Assembly (NCBI RefSeq): GCF_030269605.1
Contig: NZ_BSTQ01000009.1
Coordinates: 248,001 to 312,000 of the forward strand
Reading direction: 5' to 3'
Length of the DNA: 64,000 bases
DNA from: Lentzea sp. NBRC 105346
Lineage (GTDB): Bacteria; Actinomycetota; Actinomycetes; Mycobacteriales; Pseudonocardiaceae
In this document: positions 35,353-43,861 of the stretch, piece after piece
How positions within the stretch are numbered: the stretch's first letter is position 1
How the letters are laid out: each line of letters begins with the position of its first letter
Program-made: the position numbers and the translations under genes
The notes under the pieces: generated by a model
Database searches by the model: none
Told to the model about the DNA's origin: nothing
The model's input: the letters and a program-made list of their open reading frames with translations, nothing else

Positions 35353-35402
35353 CGAGCTCCGTTCGATCATTGGTGGCGGCCGTGGATGAGGGCAGGAATG
35401 CC
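35353..35402. promoter_or_regulatory. Shared divergent promoter of secreted peptide and XRE/TPR regulator
   Basis: Only 50 bases separate the two start codons, so the two promoters must overlap and a regulator bound here would affect both genes. GGAG for the peptide gene is at 35357-35360 (minus strand) and AGGA for the regulator is just before 35403. I see no clear dyad. Confidence 0.45.
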
Positions 35403-36623
35403 ATGACGAGGTTCGGGGCGCGTCTGCGCGCCGCGCGCCAGCAGCGTGGTCTGTCGCAAAAGGACCTGGCGTGTCCGGGTGTGTCGATGAGCTACGTTTC
35501 TCGGCTGGAGTCCGGTGAGCGCGTGCCGTCCGCGGCCGTGGTGCGCCGGCTCGCCGACGTGCTCGGCGTCGACCCGGACGAGCTGATGGTCGACGAGGAC
35601 CGCACCGCGATGCAGGACGAGGCGCTCGCGTGGTGCGAGGCGCTGCTCGCGTACCACGACGGCGATCTGCTGATGGCCGTCGACCTGCTGGAGACCCTCG
35701 GCAAGCGGTCCGACGAGGAGATGTTCGGCTGGTGCGTGCGCTGGACGCGGCTGGTGTTCCTGGCGCGGCAGCGCGACCACGAGGGTCTGCTGCTCGCCGC
35801 GGCGAAGCTGCGCAAGTCGTGGTCGCCCGGTCCGGCCGTCGACGCGCTCGTCGAGGTGATGCGTGCGCAGTCGTTGCGGCGCCTGGGCCGCAGCGCCGAG
35901 TCCGTGCGCGCCGCGACCGACGCCGTCGAACTCGCCACGGGTGAAGGGGAACGCGTCCGCCGCGTGCACACCCGCGCGCTCATCGCGTTGTGCTCGGAGC
36001 TCGCCGCCGCGGGCCGGCTCGCCGACGCCGAACAGGTCGTCGAACAGCTCGCCGCTCGGCTGCCCGAGCTCGGCCGCGACCGGCTCGCGATCTCCACGTG
36101 GTGGGTGCGCGCCAGGGTGGCCGACCGGCTCGGCGACCGCACCGAGGCCGCGCACTGCATCCGGGAGGCCGTGGCGCTCCTCGACGACTTCGACGGCGAC
36201 CCCGAGTTCCGGTGCCGCGTGCGCCTCGCGGCCGCGTCCATCGCGCTGCGCACACCCGGCGCGAACCTCGACGAGGTGGCCGGTCTGCTCGACGTCGTGG
36301 AGGCGACCGTCGCGGTGATCAGCAAGCCCGCGGAGATCGTCGCGCACGCCCAGGCGCTGCGCGGCGAGCTGGCGTTGCGGTACGGCGAGGTCGACCGGGC
36401 GTGCGAACTGGCCGAGCGGGCACTCGCCACCGGGGAACTGGACGAGGAACAGCAGCTGCGCTGCAGCCTGCTGCTCGTCCGCGCCGCCGACGAGGTCGAC
36501 GACAGCGGGCGCGCAGACGCGGCGCGGCTCGAGCTGGCCGCGCTGCTGGACCGGATCAACCCCGAGGGAGTCGACCCGCTCCTGTGGCGTGATGTCGCGC
36601 GAATCGCGCTGCGCAAGCACTGA
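35403..36623 (+). CDS. XRE-family regulator with TPR-like C-terminal domain
   Basis: This 406-residue protein starts with an XRE helix-turn-helix (about 6-62: LRAARQQRGLSQKDLACPGV, SYVSRLESGERVPSAAVVRR). The remainder (about 75-405) is helical with repeated Ala/Leu/Arg-rich TPR-like hairpins (AAAGRLADAEQVVEQLAARL, ADRLGDRTEAAHCIREAVAL). HTH plus TPR array is the RRNPP architecture (Rap, Rgg, NprR, PlcR, PrgX), in which TPRs bind a short imported peptide. ATG 35403 has AGGA upstream; GTG 35370 would add 11 residues. The divergent secreted-peptide gene makes such sensing plausible. Similar XRE/TPR proteins without known ligands are common in actinomycetes. Confidence 0.8.
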   Translation: MTRFGARLRAARQQRGLSQKDLACPGVSMSYVSRLESGERVPSAAVVRRLADVLGVDPDELMVDEDRTAMQDEALAWCEALLAYHDGDLLMAVDLLETLGKRSDEEMFGWCVRWTRLVFLARQRDHEGLLLAAAKLRKSWSPGPAVDALVEVMRAQSLRRLGRSAESVRAATDAVELATGEGERVRRVHTRALIALCSELAAAGRLADAEQVVEQLAARLPELGRDRLAISTWWVRARVADRLGDRTEAAHCIREAVALLDDFDGDPEFRCRVRLAAASIALRTPGANLDEVAGLLDVVEATVAVISKPAEIVAHAQALRGELALRYGEVDRACELAERALATGELDEEQQLRCSLLLVRAADEVDDSGRADAARLELAALLDRINPEGVDPLLWRDVARIALRKH

Positions 36624-36821
36624 ATGTGTCCCTGTTCACCCCGGTCAGCTTGTTAACGGAGCATGACACAGACCAGTTACCCGACTCATCACCCAGTTGT
36701 ACCGCGTCGGCATGGGCAAAACCCCCAAACCCGCGCGATCACCCGTCGCCAGCAAGCCACCGAACGGGCGAATGGCCCGATGATCCGTTCAGATTTGAGT
36801 CAAGAAGTTGACTGAGCTTGA

Positions 36822-38114
36822 CTAGGGCTCGACAAGGTTGACCCACCAGACGACCGCGCCGGCCCGGCCCTTCACGCCGAGCGTCGCGTAGATGCGCTGC
36901 AGGTGGTTCTGAACGGTCTTGGGGGACAGTTCGAGCTTCTCCGCGATCGCCGATGTACTCGCTCCCGCGGCCACGAGCCGCAGCACCTCGATGCCCCGTT
37001 TGGTCAGTCCCGCGCGCAACGCCCGCGCGATGCGCGTGTTCGTCTGTTCCGCCGTGCCGGTGTCGTGAAGTTCAGCAGTGTGAACGCGAACGACGGTGTC
37101 TTCACGTTTCGGCTCGAACCTGTGGTGCGCCAACTGTTCCACGAGCCGCGACGACAGGTCGTGCTCGCGCATGCGCAGCAGATCGCGTCCCTCCTGCAGC
37201 TCCCATAACCGGTACTGCTCCAGCTGCAGCCGCGCGTGCCGCAGCGCGAGGTCGAGCTGACCGGCGCGTTCGTGCGCCTCGCTCAACGCCGCGTGCGCGT
37301 GCACCGCGACCTCGCGGGCGAGACAGCTCATCGCGAGTTCCGCCGCCTGGTTGAGTTGCGTGATCTGCTCGGAGTGCCGTCCGCGTGCCCCGCTCAGCCG
37401 CGCCCACGCCATCAGCAGCTCGGCGTGTGCGACCGGACGGTCCCGTCCGGACAACAATTGTTCCGCGCGATGACACGACCGGTGCGCGCGATCGATCTCG
37501 CCGAGATCGATCCTTACGTGCGTCAGCAACAAATTCACCATCGCGAGCCGCACCGGGTCACCGAGCTGCTTCCACCGATCACGAACCTGCGCGCACAATG
37601 CCTCCGCGCGGCGCAGCTTGCGCACGCAAGGTTCTCCGTCGAGGCTGCACCGGCTTTCCTCGGTGCGGATCATGCAGTGCTCGTGGTACTGCGTGCGCAT
37701 GACCCTGGCCTGCTCGAACAGGATCGAGCCGATCAGCTCCGGATCGCCGGTCAGCTCCGCCAGGCCGAGGGCGCGCGCGAACGAGTTGTAGGACCGCTCG
37801 CGCGAATCAAGACGCAGTTCCACCACCGCACGGGAAAAACTGCACCGCGCCTGCAGTCCGATGTGCCGGTTGGCCGACGCGATCTGCTGCACGCGGTCGA
37901 TCGTGTCGAGCGCGCTCGGCCACAAGCCGCGCTTGCCCAGTGCGACCGACTGCGCCAGCACGCCTTCCGCGACGCCCTCCATGTCGTCCAGCCAGGCGAA
38001 CGCGGCAACCGCTTTCTCGGCGAACTCCAAGGCGTCGCCGGGTCTGCCCTCGTCGAGTGCGATCCGCGCTTCACGAAGGTTGAGAACGGCGTTGGCCCTC
38101 GGATCTGTGTTCAA
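36822..38114 (-). CDS. TPR-containing LuxR-type transcriptional regulator
   Basis: This 430-residue protein is a TPR-like helical array (about 8-340) joined to a C-terminal LuxR/GerE helix-turn-helix (about 365-430: LTKRGIEVLRLVAAGASTSA, IAEKLELSPKTVQNHLQRIY). It has no P-loop, so it is not of the MalT/LAL type. A cysteine-containing stretch (HEHCMIRTEESRCSLDGEPC) is unusual for TPRs. The start appears to be TTG 38114, because an in-frame TAG lies at 38190-38192 with no ATG or GTG between. The TTG overlaps the stop of a small upstream frame (TTGA). Confidence 0.8.
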   Translation of the reverse strand: MNTDPRANAVLNLREARIALDEGRPGDALEFAEKAVAAFAWLDDMEGVAEGVLAQSVALGKRGLWPSALDTIDRVQQIASANRHIGLQARCSFSRAVVELRLDSRERSYNSFARALGLAELTGDPELIGSILFEQARVMRTQYHEHCMIRTEESRCSLDGEPCVRKLRRAEALCAQVRDRWKQLGDPVRLAMVNLLLTHVRIDLGEIDRAHRSCHRAEQLLSGRDRPVAHAELLMAWARLSGARGRHSEQITQLNQAAELAMSCLAREVAVHAHAALSEAHERAGQLDLALRHARLQLEQYRLWELQEGRDLLRMREHDLSSRLVEQLAHHRFEPKREDTVVRVHTAELHDTGTAEQTNTRIARALRAGLTKRGIEVLRLVAAGASTSAIAEKLELSPKTVQNHLQRIYATLGVKGRAGAVVWWVNLVEP

Positions 38115-38284
38115 TTGCCCTCGCTCCGCTCGGGCGGCGAGGTCGCCGGAAGTCGGTGTCTTCCCTCGTGATTTCGCGCGGCCGGCGCCCTAGGGGGCGC
38201 CGGCCGCGCGAAATGACTCAGTCCAGACACCGACGCGACCTCGCGGTGGTCGATCTCGTCCGCGAACAACACGGGTCCGCTCAT
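38111..38284 (-). CDS. Possible 57-residue leader frame coupled to the LuxR/TPR gene
   Basis: On the minus strand ATG 38284 opens a frame of 57 residues beginning MSGPVLFADEIDHREVASVS, then rich in Arg/Pro/Ala, whose TGA overlaps the TTG start of the LuxR/TPR gene. The second half is translated palindrome sequence. No clear ribosome site is present. Overlap suggests translational coupling, but it may be chance. Confidence 0.3.
   Translation of the reverse strand: MSGPVLFADEIDHREVASVSGLSHFARPAPPRAPAARNHEGRHRLPATSPPERSEGN
38137..38244. terminator. Composite long inverted repeat
   Basis: The inner stem is 20 bp perfect (38171-38190 with 38195-38214, core GCGCGGCCGGCGCCC) around a 4-base loop. 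Outside it GTCGGTGTCT (38152-38161) pairs with 38225-38234 and GCGAGGTCGC (38137-38146) pairs with 38235-38244, with a 5-base bulge on one side. It sits between the acyl-CoA ligase stop (38304) and the LuxR/TPR start and may terminate the former. Confidence 0.55.
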
Positions 38285-38303
38285 GATCGTGCAGCGTAAC
38301 GAC

Positions 38304-39818
38304 TCACGGGTGGAGTTGGCGTTTCAAAACCTTCCCGGTTGCGTTGCGCGGCAACGCGTCGAGGAACACCACGTCCCGAGGGACGGAAAACCTGGCCAAG
38401 TTGGCCTTGACATGTTCACGTATGTGATCCGCGGTGATCTCGGAGGAACACACGACGTAGGCCGCGAGCCGTTGCCCGAACTCGTCGTCGGACACGCCGA
38501 CGACCGCGACCTCCCGAACCCCCGGCAGTGCCGCGAGCAGGTCCTCGACCTCACGCGGGTAAACGTTCTCACCGCCGGACACGATCATCTCGTCGTCGCG
38601 GCCCGCGACGTACAACAGGTCGTCGTCGTCTCGATAGCCCAAGTCCCCTGTGGACATGAGTCCGTGGAGAACCTCTTTGTTGCCGCCGTTGGTGTAACCC
38701 TCGAACAGCATCTCGTTGCCGACGAAGATCCGTCCGGTTCGTCCCGGCGGTAGCGGCTTCCCGGATTCGTCCACAATGGCCACTCGGGTGCCGATCGGCG
38801 GCCGACCGGCCGTACCGGGCCGCCGGGCGAGCTCGTCGGGCGTCGCGATGCTCGCCCAGGAGACCTCGGTCGAGCCGTACAGGTTGTAGAGCACGGGGCC
38901 GAACTCGGCGAGCGTGCGCGTCGCGACCGGCGGCGGCAGCGCCGAGCCGCTGGACGCGATGATGCGCAGCTTCGGCCGTTTGCCGACCTCCAGCATGCGT
39001 TGCAGCATCACGGGTACGACGAACATGGTCGTGCAGTTTCGGTCCTCGACGTCCTGGAGCGTCTGTTCCGGATCGAACTTCCGGCGCAGCACGAGCGTCG
39101 CGCCGAGGACGAGCCCGATCTGGAACGCGGCGAGGCCCCACGTGTGGAACAGCGGCGCGGGGATCGCGATGACCTCCCCGTGCCGCAAGGGAATCCGTGA
39201 CAACAGCGCGGCCGCGGGCAGCAGGCTCGCGGGCTCCGGCCGTTGCGCGCCTTTCGGGGCGCCGGTCGTGCCGGACGTGAGCACGATGAGCCGGCCGCGC
39301 GGCGGGCGGCGGGGCAGGGGAGTGGCCGGCGCCTTGTCGATCAGGTCGTCGAGCTCGTCGGTCCAAATGATGTTGTCGTGGCCGACGATGTCGCGGAACT
39401 CCGGGTCCGCGACGACCAGCGCGACGTTCTGCTCCTCCAGCACTTTCGCCACTTGCGCCGCGCTGAGTCCTGTGTTGAGCAGGACCGTGCTCGCGCCGAT
39501 CTTCACGCACGCGGTCATGGTCTCGATGACGCCGCGGTGGTTGCGGCACAGGATCGCGACCCGTTGCTTCGGTTCGGCGCGGAGTGCGTTGGCCAGCCGG
39601 GTCGTGCGCTCGTCGACCTGTGCGTAGGTCAGCGTGCCCTCGTCGTCGATGATCGCCGGCCGGTCCGGGTGCCGCGCGGCGCCCGTGGCGTAACCCCAGG
39701 CCAGCGTGATGTCCCAGTGCGCATACCCGCGTGCGGCGCCGCTGAGCCCCCGCGGTCCCATCGGCCGGATCACTCCGGCTCGGACCAGCGTCACCAGGGC
39801 GCGGACGTGGGTCAGCAT
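38304..39818 (-). CDS. Acyl-CoA synthetase / AMP-dependent ligase (FadD-like)
   Basis: This 504-residue adenylate-forming enzyme activates a carboxylic acid with ATP and CoA. It has the AMP-binding P-loop LTSGTTGAPKGA, YNLYGSTEVSW, and the hinge region STGDLGYRDDDDLLYVAGRD. C-terminal GGENVYPREVEDLL and the catalytic Lys in NATGKVLKRQL complete the set. It resembles actinobacterial fatty acyl-CoA synthetases; the exact acid is unknown. I chose ATG 39818, since 82 residues upstream lack family similarity. It is divergent from the polyprenyl synthase gene. Confidence 0.85.
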   Translation of the reverse strand: MLTHVRALVTLVRAGVIRPMGPRGLSGAARGYAHWDITLAWGYATGAARHPDRPAIIDDEGTLTYAQVDERTTRLANALRAEPKQRVAILCRNHRGVIETMTACVKIGASTVLLNTGLSAAQVAKVLEEQNVALVVADPEFRDIVGHDNIIWTDELDDLIDKAPATPLPRRPPRGRLIVLTSGTTGAPKGAQRPEPASLLPAAALLSRIPLRHGEVIAIPAPLFHTWGLAAFQIGLVLGATLVLRRKFDPEQTLQDVEDRNCTTMFVVPVMLQRMLEVGKRPKLRIIASSGSALPPPVATRTLAEFGPVLYNLYGSTEVSWASIATPDELARRPGTAGRPPIGTRVAIVDESGKPLPPGRTGRIFVGNEMLFEGYTNGGNKEVLHGLMSTGDLGYRDDDDLLYVAGRDDEMIVSGGENVYPREVEDLLAALPGVREVAVVGVSDDEFGQRLAAYVVCSSEITADHIREHVKANLARFSVPRDVVFLDALPRNATGKVLKRQLHP

Positions 39819-40018
39819 GGCCCCGATGGTGACACTACCTACCGGCGAGTAGGAAGAGTTCGAACCTGTTCGGATGGTGTGGCGCCGGTCACATGTTGTT
39901 TCCGTGAATGAGAGTGGTCGAAAGTCGCGAAATGCGATGGAATTCTCTCCAAAAGAGACGCACCTTTTCGTGACGGTATTTATCGGTACTGTTGACGCGC
40001 CTGCCTCAGGGAGTCGTC

Positions 40019-41071
40019 GTGGTACTGAAACCGCTGCACAAAGCGCCTGTCGTGCCGACACTGACCGAGCGTTTCGACGAGGCGCTGCGCGATTTTCTGG
40101 GTGCGCGCGTGACCGACATCCTGGATGTCAGCCCGGTGCTGGAGCCCGTCGCGCGGGAACTCGTGGATTTCATGATTGCCGGTGGAAAACGCATGCGTCC
40201 CGCGTTCTGCTACTGGGGCTGGCGCGGCGCCGGTGGCGCACCGGACGCGCCGGGCATCATCGTCGCGTCCGCCGCGCTCGAGCTGCTGCACGGCTGTGCG
40301 CTGATCCACGACGACATCATGGACGCCTCGGACACCCGCCGCGGGCGGCCGTCGATGCACCGCGTCTTCGAGGCGCTGCACCGTGAGCACGGCATGCGCG
40401 GCGACGCGGCGCACTTCGGCCGGGCGGTCGCGATCCTGCTCGGCGACTACTGCCTGATGTGGTGTGCCCGGATGTTCGACTCGGCGGGCCTGCCGGGTGG
40501 CGCGGCGAAGGCGTTGCTCGACCAGATGCACACCGAGCTGATGTCGGGTCAGTACCTGGACCTGGTCGAACAGGCCATGGGCACGACGACCGTCGCGCGG
40601 GCCCGGCGGGTGATCCTGTTCAAGACCGCCAAGTACACCGTCGAGAACCCGATGCGCATCGGCGCACTCCTGGCGGGCGGGTCACCGGCACTGCTGCGCA
40701 CCTACTCGCGGTTCGCCCTGCCCATCGGCGAGGCGTTCCAGTTGCGCGACGACATCCTCGGCGTGTTCGGCGAACCGGCGGAAACGGGCAAACCGTCGGG
40801 CGACGACCTGCGGGAGGGCAAGCGGACCGTGCTCGTGACGCTGGCGCGGGAGAAGGCGCCGGCGGAGGTAGACGCACTGCTCGGCGACCCGGACGGCGTC
40901 GAACGGCTGCAGTCGTTGATCGTGGAAACCGGTGCGCTGGCCGAGGTGGAGGAGCTGATCGCCGCTCACACGGTCGCCGCGCTGACCGCGTTGGAGACCG
41001 CGCACATCCCCGGTGACGTGCGGGAAGCGTTGACCGGACTGGCCCTGGCCGCGACGCGGCGGCGGGCCTAG
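40019..41071 (+). CDS. Polyprenyl diphosphate synthase (IdsA/GGPP-type)
   Basis: This 350-residue enzyme condenses isopentenyl diphosphate with allylic diphosphates. The first aspartate-rich motif is LIHDDIMD and the second QLRDDILGVFGE; GGKRMRPAF and KTAKYTVENPMRIGALLAG are further family signatures. The residues just before the first motif (ALELLHGCA) lack bulky aromatic residues, compatible with a C20 or longer product, but this is not certain. GTG 40019 has GGGAG 5 bases upstream; TTG 39992 is an alternative. No terpene cyclase or carotenoid gene is next to it. Confidence 0.88.
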   Translation: MVLKPLHKAPVVPTLTERFDEALRDFLGARVTDILDVSPVLEPVARELVDFMIAGGKRMRPAFCYWGWRGAGGAPDAPGIIVASAALELLHGCALIHDDIMDASDTRRGRPSMHRVFEALHREHGMRGDAAHFGRAVAILLGDYCLMWCARMFDSAGLPGGAAKALLDQMHTELMSGQYLDLVEQAMGTTTVARARRVILFKTAKYTVENPMRIGALLAGGSPALLRTYSRFALPIGEAFQLRDDILGVFGEPAETGKPSGDDLREGKRTVLVTLAREKAPAEVDALLGDPDGVERLQSLIVETGALAEVEELIAAHTVAALTALETAHIPGDVREALTGLALAATRRRA

Positions 41072-41271
41072 ACCTCGGGCGTCGTCGACGCGCTCACGAC
41101 GGCGTCGCGTAATGCGGCACGCAACCGGCCGACCTCGAGCGGTGTCAGCACGGCCGCCTCACCCGGCGGAACGGTGATCACGACGTGTCCCTGGCTCACG
41201 AACACGGTCATGTCCCGTCGGCGCGAAGCGATGTCGCGGCAACTGACCTGCCACTCCTTGCTGGCTGACAC
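41068..41271 (-). CDS. Small conserved-looking hypothetical protein (67 residues)
   Basis: A short protein starts at GTG 41271, with AGGAGG 10 bases upstream. It contains RRRDMTVFVSQGHVVITVPP and a C-terminal helix LTPLEVGRLRAALRDAV. The pattern is of a small beta-strand unit plus helix, like proteins seen throughout Pseudonocardiales without known function. An in-frame start at 41415 would add 48 residues of poor quality. It overlaps the polyprenyl synthase 3' end by 4 bases, convergently. Confidence 0.55.
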   Translation of the reverse strand: MSASKEWQVSCRDIASRRRDMTVFVSQGHVVITVPPGEAAVLTPLEVGRLRAALRDAVVSASTTPEV

Positions 41272-41443
41272 TGGCCCCCGACCTCCTGCTGTCTCGGCAC
41301 GTGTGCTCGGACCAATCCGGGCGCTCGCGGGGATGAGACGCACGCGGTTTGGCGCCATGACGGCGATGTCCGCCGGGCAACCGTGCCGAGCTACGGATAG
41401 CGTCGCATGTGACATCCGTGCCAGTCACCTGGGAGGGTGAAAG

Positions 41444-42634
41444 ATGGCTGAACCGCAACGCATCGTGATCGTCGGCTCAGGCCTTGCCGGTGCTTCGGCA
41501 GCGGGCGCGCTGCGGGAACGCGGGTATGGCGGACAAATCACCATGTACGGCCAGGAAGTGCATCGCCCCTACGAACTTCCCGCGCTGTCGAAGGACATCA
41601 TGCTCGGCAACGCCGACGAGCCCACGTGGGTCCACGACATCGGCTTCTACGCGGACAACGAAATCGACTTCCGCCCCGGGACGCCGATCACCGAGGTCCG
41701 GCCCGCCGACCAGACCGTCGTGGACTCGGACGGAGCAGTGCATTCGTACGATCGGCTGCTTCTCGCCACCGGCTCACGCCCCCGCGTACTCCCCGGCGCG
41801 AAGGGGCATGTGCTGCGCACGTTCGACGACTCGCTGGCACTGCGCGAAAAGCTTGCAGAGGGCAAACAGGTGGTCATCGTCGGTGCCGGCTGGATCGGCT
41901 GCGAGGTCGCCGCCGCCGCGCGCAAACACGGCGCCGTCGTCACCGTCATCGACCCGGTACCCCTTCCGCTGCAACGGGTTCTCGGTGAACGCATGGGCGA
42001 GGTGTTCCGCGACCTGCACGCCGAGCACGGAGTGCACTGGCGCCTCGGCGTGGGCGTCGAGGGGTTCACCGACCACGGCGTCATCTTGAGTGGCAACGAG
42101 GAACTGCTCGCAGACGTCCTCGTCCTCGGTGTCGGCGCGACCCCGCGGCTGGAGCTCGCCGAGGCGGCGGGCCTGAAGCTCGCCGACGGCGGTGTCGCGG
42201 TGGACGCGACGCTGCGCACGTCCGACCCCCACATCTACGCCGCGGGCGACATCGCCGCGCACGACCACCCGCGCTACAGCAAGCGGGTGCGCGTCGAGCA
42301 CTGGGCGAACGCCAAGGACCAGGGCACCTACGTCGCCGGTCCCTTGCTGGGTACCGACGAGCCGTACGTGCAGAGCCCGTACTTCTTCTCCGACCAGTAC
42401 GACCTCGGCATGGAGTACCGCGGGCTCGCGGATCCCGAGCACGACGAGCTGGTCGTCCGCGGGGACCTCGGCAAGCGCGAGTTCATCGCCTTCTGGTTGC
42501 GCGACGGGCGGTTGCAGGCCGCGATGAACGTCAACATGTGGGACGACGGGACCGCTCTCAAGGCGCTTGTCGACTCGCACGCCGCCGTCACGCCGGAGCA
42601 GTTGAAGACCGCCGACCTCGGCGACCTCGCCTAG
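41444..42634 (+). CDS. FAD-dependent pyridine nucleotide oxidoreductase (ferredoxin reductase-like)
   Basis: This 396-residue flavoprotein has the FAD dinucleotide fold at the N-terminus (RIVIVGSGLAGASAAGALRE) and an NAD(P)H fold in the middle (KQVVIVGAGWIGCEVAAAAR). The FAD-closing motif is HIYAAGDIA. The C-terminal domain is of the rubredoxin/ferredoxin-reductase class. Its electron partner (ferredoxin, P450 or dioxygenase) is not encoded nearby. A GGGAGGGTG site precedes ATG 41444. The stop overlaps the convergent MarR gene by 4 bases. Confidence 0.85.
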   Translation: MAEPQRIVIVGSGLAGASAAGALRERGYGGQITMYGQEVHRPYELPALSKDIMLGNADEPTWVHDIGFYADNEIDFRPGTPITEVRPADQTVVDSDGAVHSYDRLLLATGSRPRVLPGAKGHVLRTFDDSLALREKLAEGKQVVIVGAGWIGCEVAAAARKHGAVVTVIDPVPLPLQRVLGERMGEVFRDLHAEHGVHWRLGVGVEGFTDHGVILSGNEELLADVLVLGVGATPRLELAEAAGLKLADGGVAVDATLRTSDPHIYAAGDIAAHDHPRYSKRVRVEHWANAKDQGTYVAGPLLGTDEPYVQSPYFFSDQYDLGMEYRGLADPEHDELVVRGDLGKREFIAFWLRDGRLQAAMNVNMWDDGTALKALVDSHAAVTPEQLKTADLGDLA

Positions 42635-43113
42635 AGGCAGGAACCCGGCACCGGATCGGTGTTGATCAGCCGGCCGAGGAGGTCCCGCAGCAGCGCGAAC
42701 TCCTCGGCCGAGAGGTCCGCCCGGAACCGCGTCTCGACCTCGCTCAGCGCGATGGCCACCTTCCCGGTCAGCTCCCGGCCCTCGTCGGTGATCACCGGTG
42801 TGCGCACCCGCCGGTCCCGCGGGTCCGGCTGCCGCACGATCAGCCCGTCGCGTTCCAGCTTGTCCAGCTCGCTCGTGAGCGTCGTCTTGTCGAGCCCGAG
42901 CGCGGCGCCCAGCGCGAGCTGCGTGCGTTGGAAGTCGTCGCTGTTCAGGGCCTGGAGCACCAGCTGACCGCGGATGCTCACGCCGTGCTTGAGGGCCTCG
43001 TCCTGGAACGCCGAGCCGAGCTTCTGCGCGGCGCGGTGCAGCAGCCAGTTCAGGTCGAACTTCTCCGCGCAGCCAGCGGCCTTCGCGCACGTCGGGACGG
43101 GTTCCATGGCCAT
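42631..43113 (-). CDS. MarR-family regulator with N-terminal cysteines
   Basis: This 160-residue winged-helix repressor has a core LDKTTLTSELDKLERDGLIV followed by the wing RQPDPRDRRVRTPVITDEG. It has Cys9 and Cys15 near the N-terminus and Cys159 as the second-last residue. MarR proteins such as YodB and OhrR sense quinones or peroxides through such cysteines. The gene is divergent from the azoreductase gene, with tandem 15-base repeats between them, so it most likely represses that gene and itself. Redox sensing is inferred. Confidence 0.85.
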   Translation of the reverse strand: MAMEPVPTCAKAAGCAEKFDLNWLLHRAAQKLGSAFQDEALKHGVSIRGQLVLQALNSDDFQRTQLALGAALGLDKTTLTSELDKLERDGLIVRQPDPRDRRVRTPVITDEGRELTGKVAIALSEVETRFRADLSAEEFALLRDLLGRLINTDPVPGSCL

Positions 43114-43134
43114 ATCCTACCTCTGATGTGAGAT

Positions 43135-43176
43135 GTTCTGAGTTGAGAACTTCTTGACTCGGAACTTCTTCACTCG
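43135..43176. promoter_or_regulatory. Candidate MarR operator: tandem repeats and dyad
   Basis: Two adjacent 15-base copies GAACTTCTT[G/C]ACTCG (43147-43161 and 43162-43176) end 12 bases before the azoreductase start. An inverted repeat GTTCT-N6-AGAAC (43135-43139 with 43146-43150) overlaps the first copy. The 75-base gap between the divergent genes holds nothing else conspicuous. Confidence 0.6.
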
Positions 43177-43188
43177 TATGTTCGTGGC

Positions 43189-43761
43189 ATGACCAACTTG
43201 CTGCACATCGACTCGAGCATCCGGTACGAGGGATCCGTGTCCCGCGAGGTCACCAGGGCCTTCGCGGACGCGTGGCGCGCGGCCAACCCCGAGGGGGAGT
43301 ACGTCTACCGAGACCTCAGCGCGAACCCCGTGCCGCACGTCGACGGGACGCCGCACCCCGAGCTGATCGCCGAGGTCAAAGCGGCCGACACGATCGTCAT
43401 CGGGGCGCCCATGTACAACTTCGCGATCCCGTCGACGCTCAAGGCGTGGATCGACCAGTTCACCGTCAAGGACGTCTTCGTCGGGGAGGACGGCGTGGCG
43501 CCGCTCGGTGCGAAGCGGGTCGTCGTCGTGACGGCGCGCGGGGGTTCGTACAAGGCGGGCACGCCGCGTGAAGGGTTCGACCACCAGGAGCCGTACCTGC
43601 GGTCCGTGCTCAGCCTGACCGGGCTCGACCGGAACCTGGAGTTCGTGCACGCCGAGATGACCATGGCCAACGTCAACCCGCAGCTCGCCCAGTTCCGGGA
43701 GATCGCGGTCGAGTCCCTCGCGGACGCGCACCGCGTCGTGAAGGAGCTCGCCGTCGCGTGA
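43189..43761 (+). CDS. azoR: FMN-dependent NADH:quinone / azo oxidoreductase
   Basis: This 190-residue flavodoxin-like enzyme reduces quinones and azo compounds with NADH in two-electron steps. Family signatures are HIDSSIRYEGSVSREVT at the FMN phosphate loop, APMYNFAIPSTLKAWIDQ, and VTARGGSY for flavin ring binding. Length fits AzoR. Its start lies 75 bases from the divergent MarR gene, and the operator-like repeats end just before it. The pairing suggests induction by electrophiles or quinones. Confidence 0.9.
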   Translation: MTNLLHIDSSIRYEGSVSREVTRAFADAWRAANPEGEYVYRDLSANPVPHVDGTPHPELIAEVKAADTIVIGAPMYNFAIPSTLKAWIDQFTVKDVFVGEDGVAPLGAKRVVVVTARGGSYKAGTPREGFDHQEPYLRSVLSLTGLDRNLEFVHAEMTMANVNPQLAQFREIAVESLADAHRVVKELAVA

Positions 43762-43861
43762 TGTCGAATTCTGACCCGAAGCTTGTCTGATTGCGTTCGA
43801 CCCTGTTGACTCGTGCACGAACTGTCCGACCTACCGCCGCCGCTGTGGGGAGTGACGACAG

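Noticed and set aside
36626..36811. 61-codon plus-strand frame between the XRE/TPR and LuxR/TPR genes
   Set aside because: It lacks a ribosome site and has random composition; the 198-base gap seems non-coding.
38304..41071. Terpenoid biosynthetic gene cluster
   Set aside because: There is one polyprenyl synthase next to an acyl-CoA ligase, but no terpene cyclase, phytoene synthase or tailoring set.
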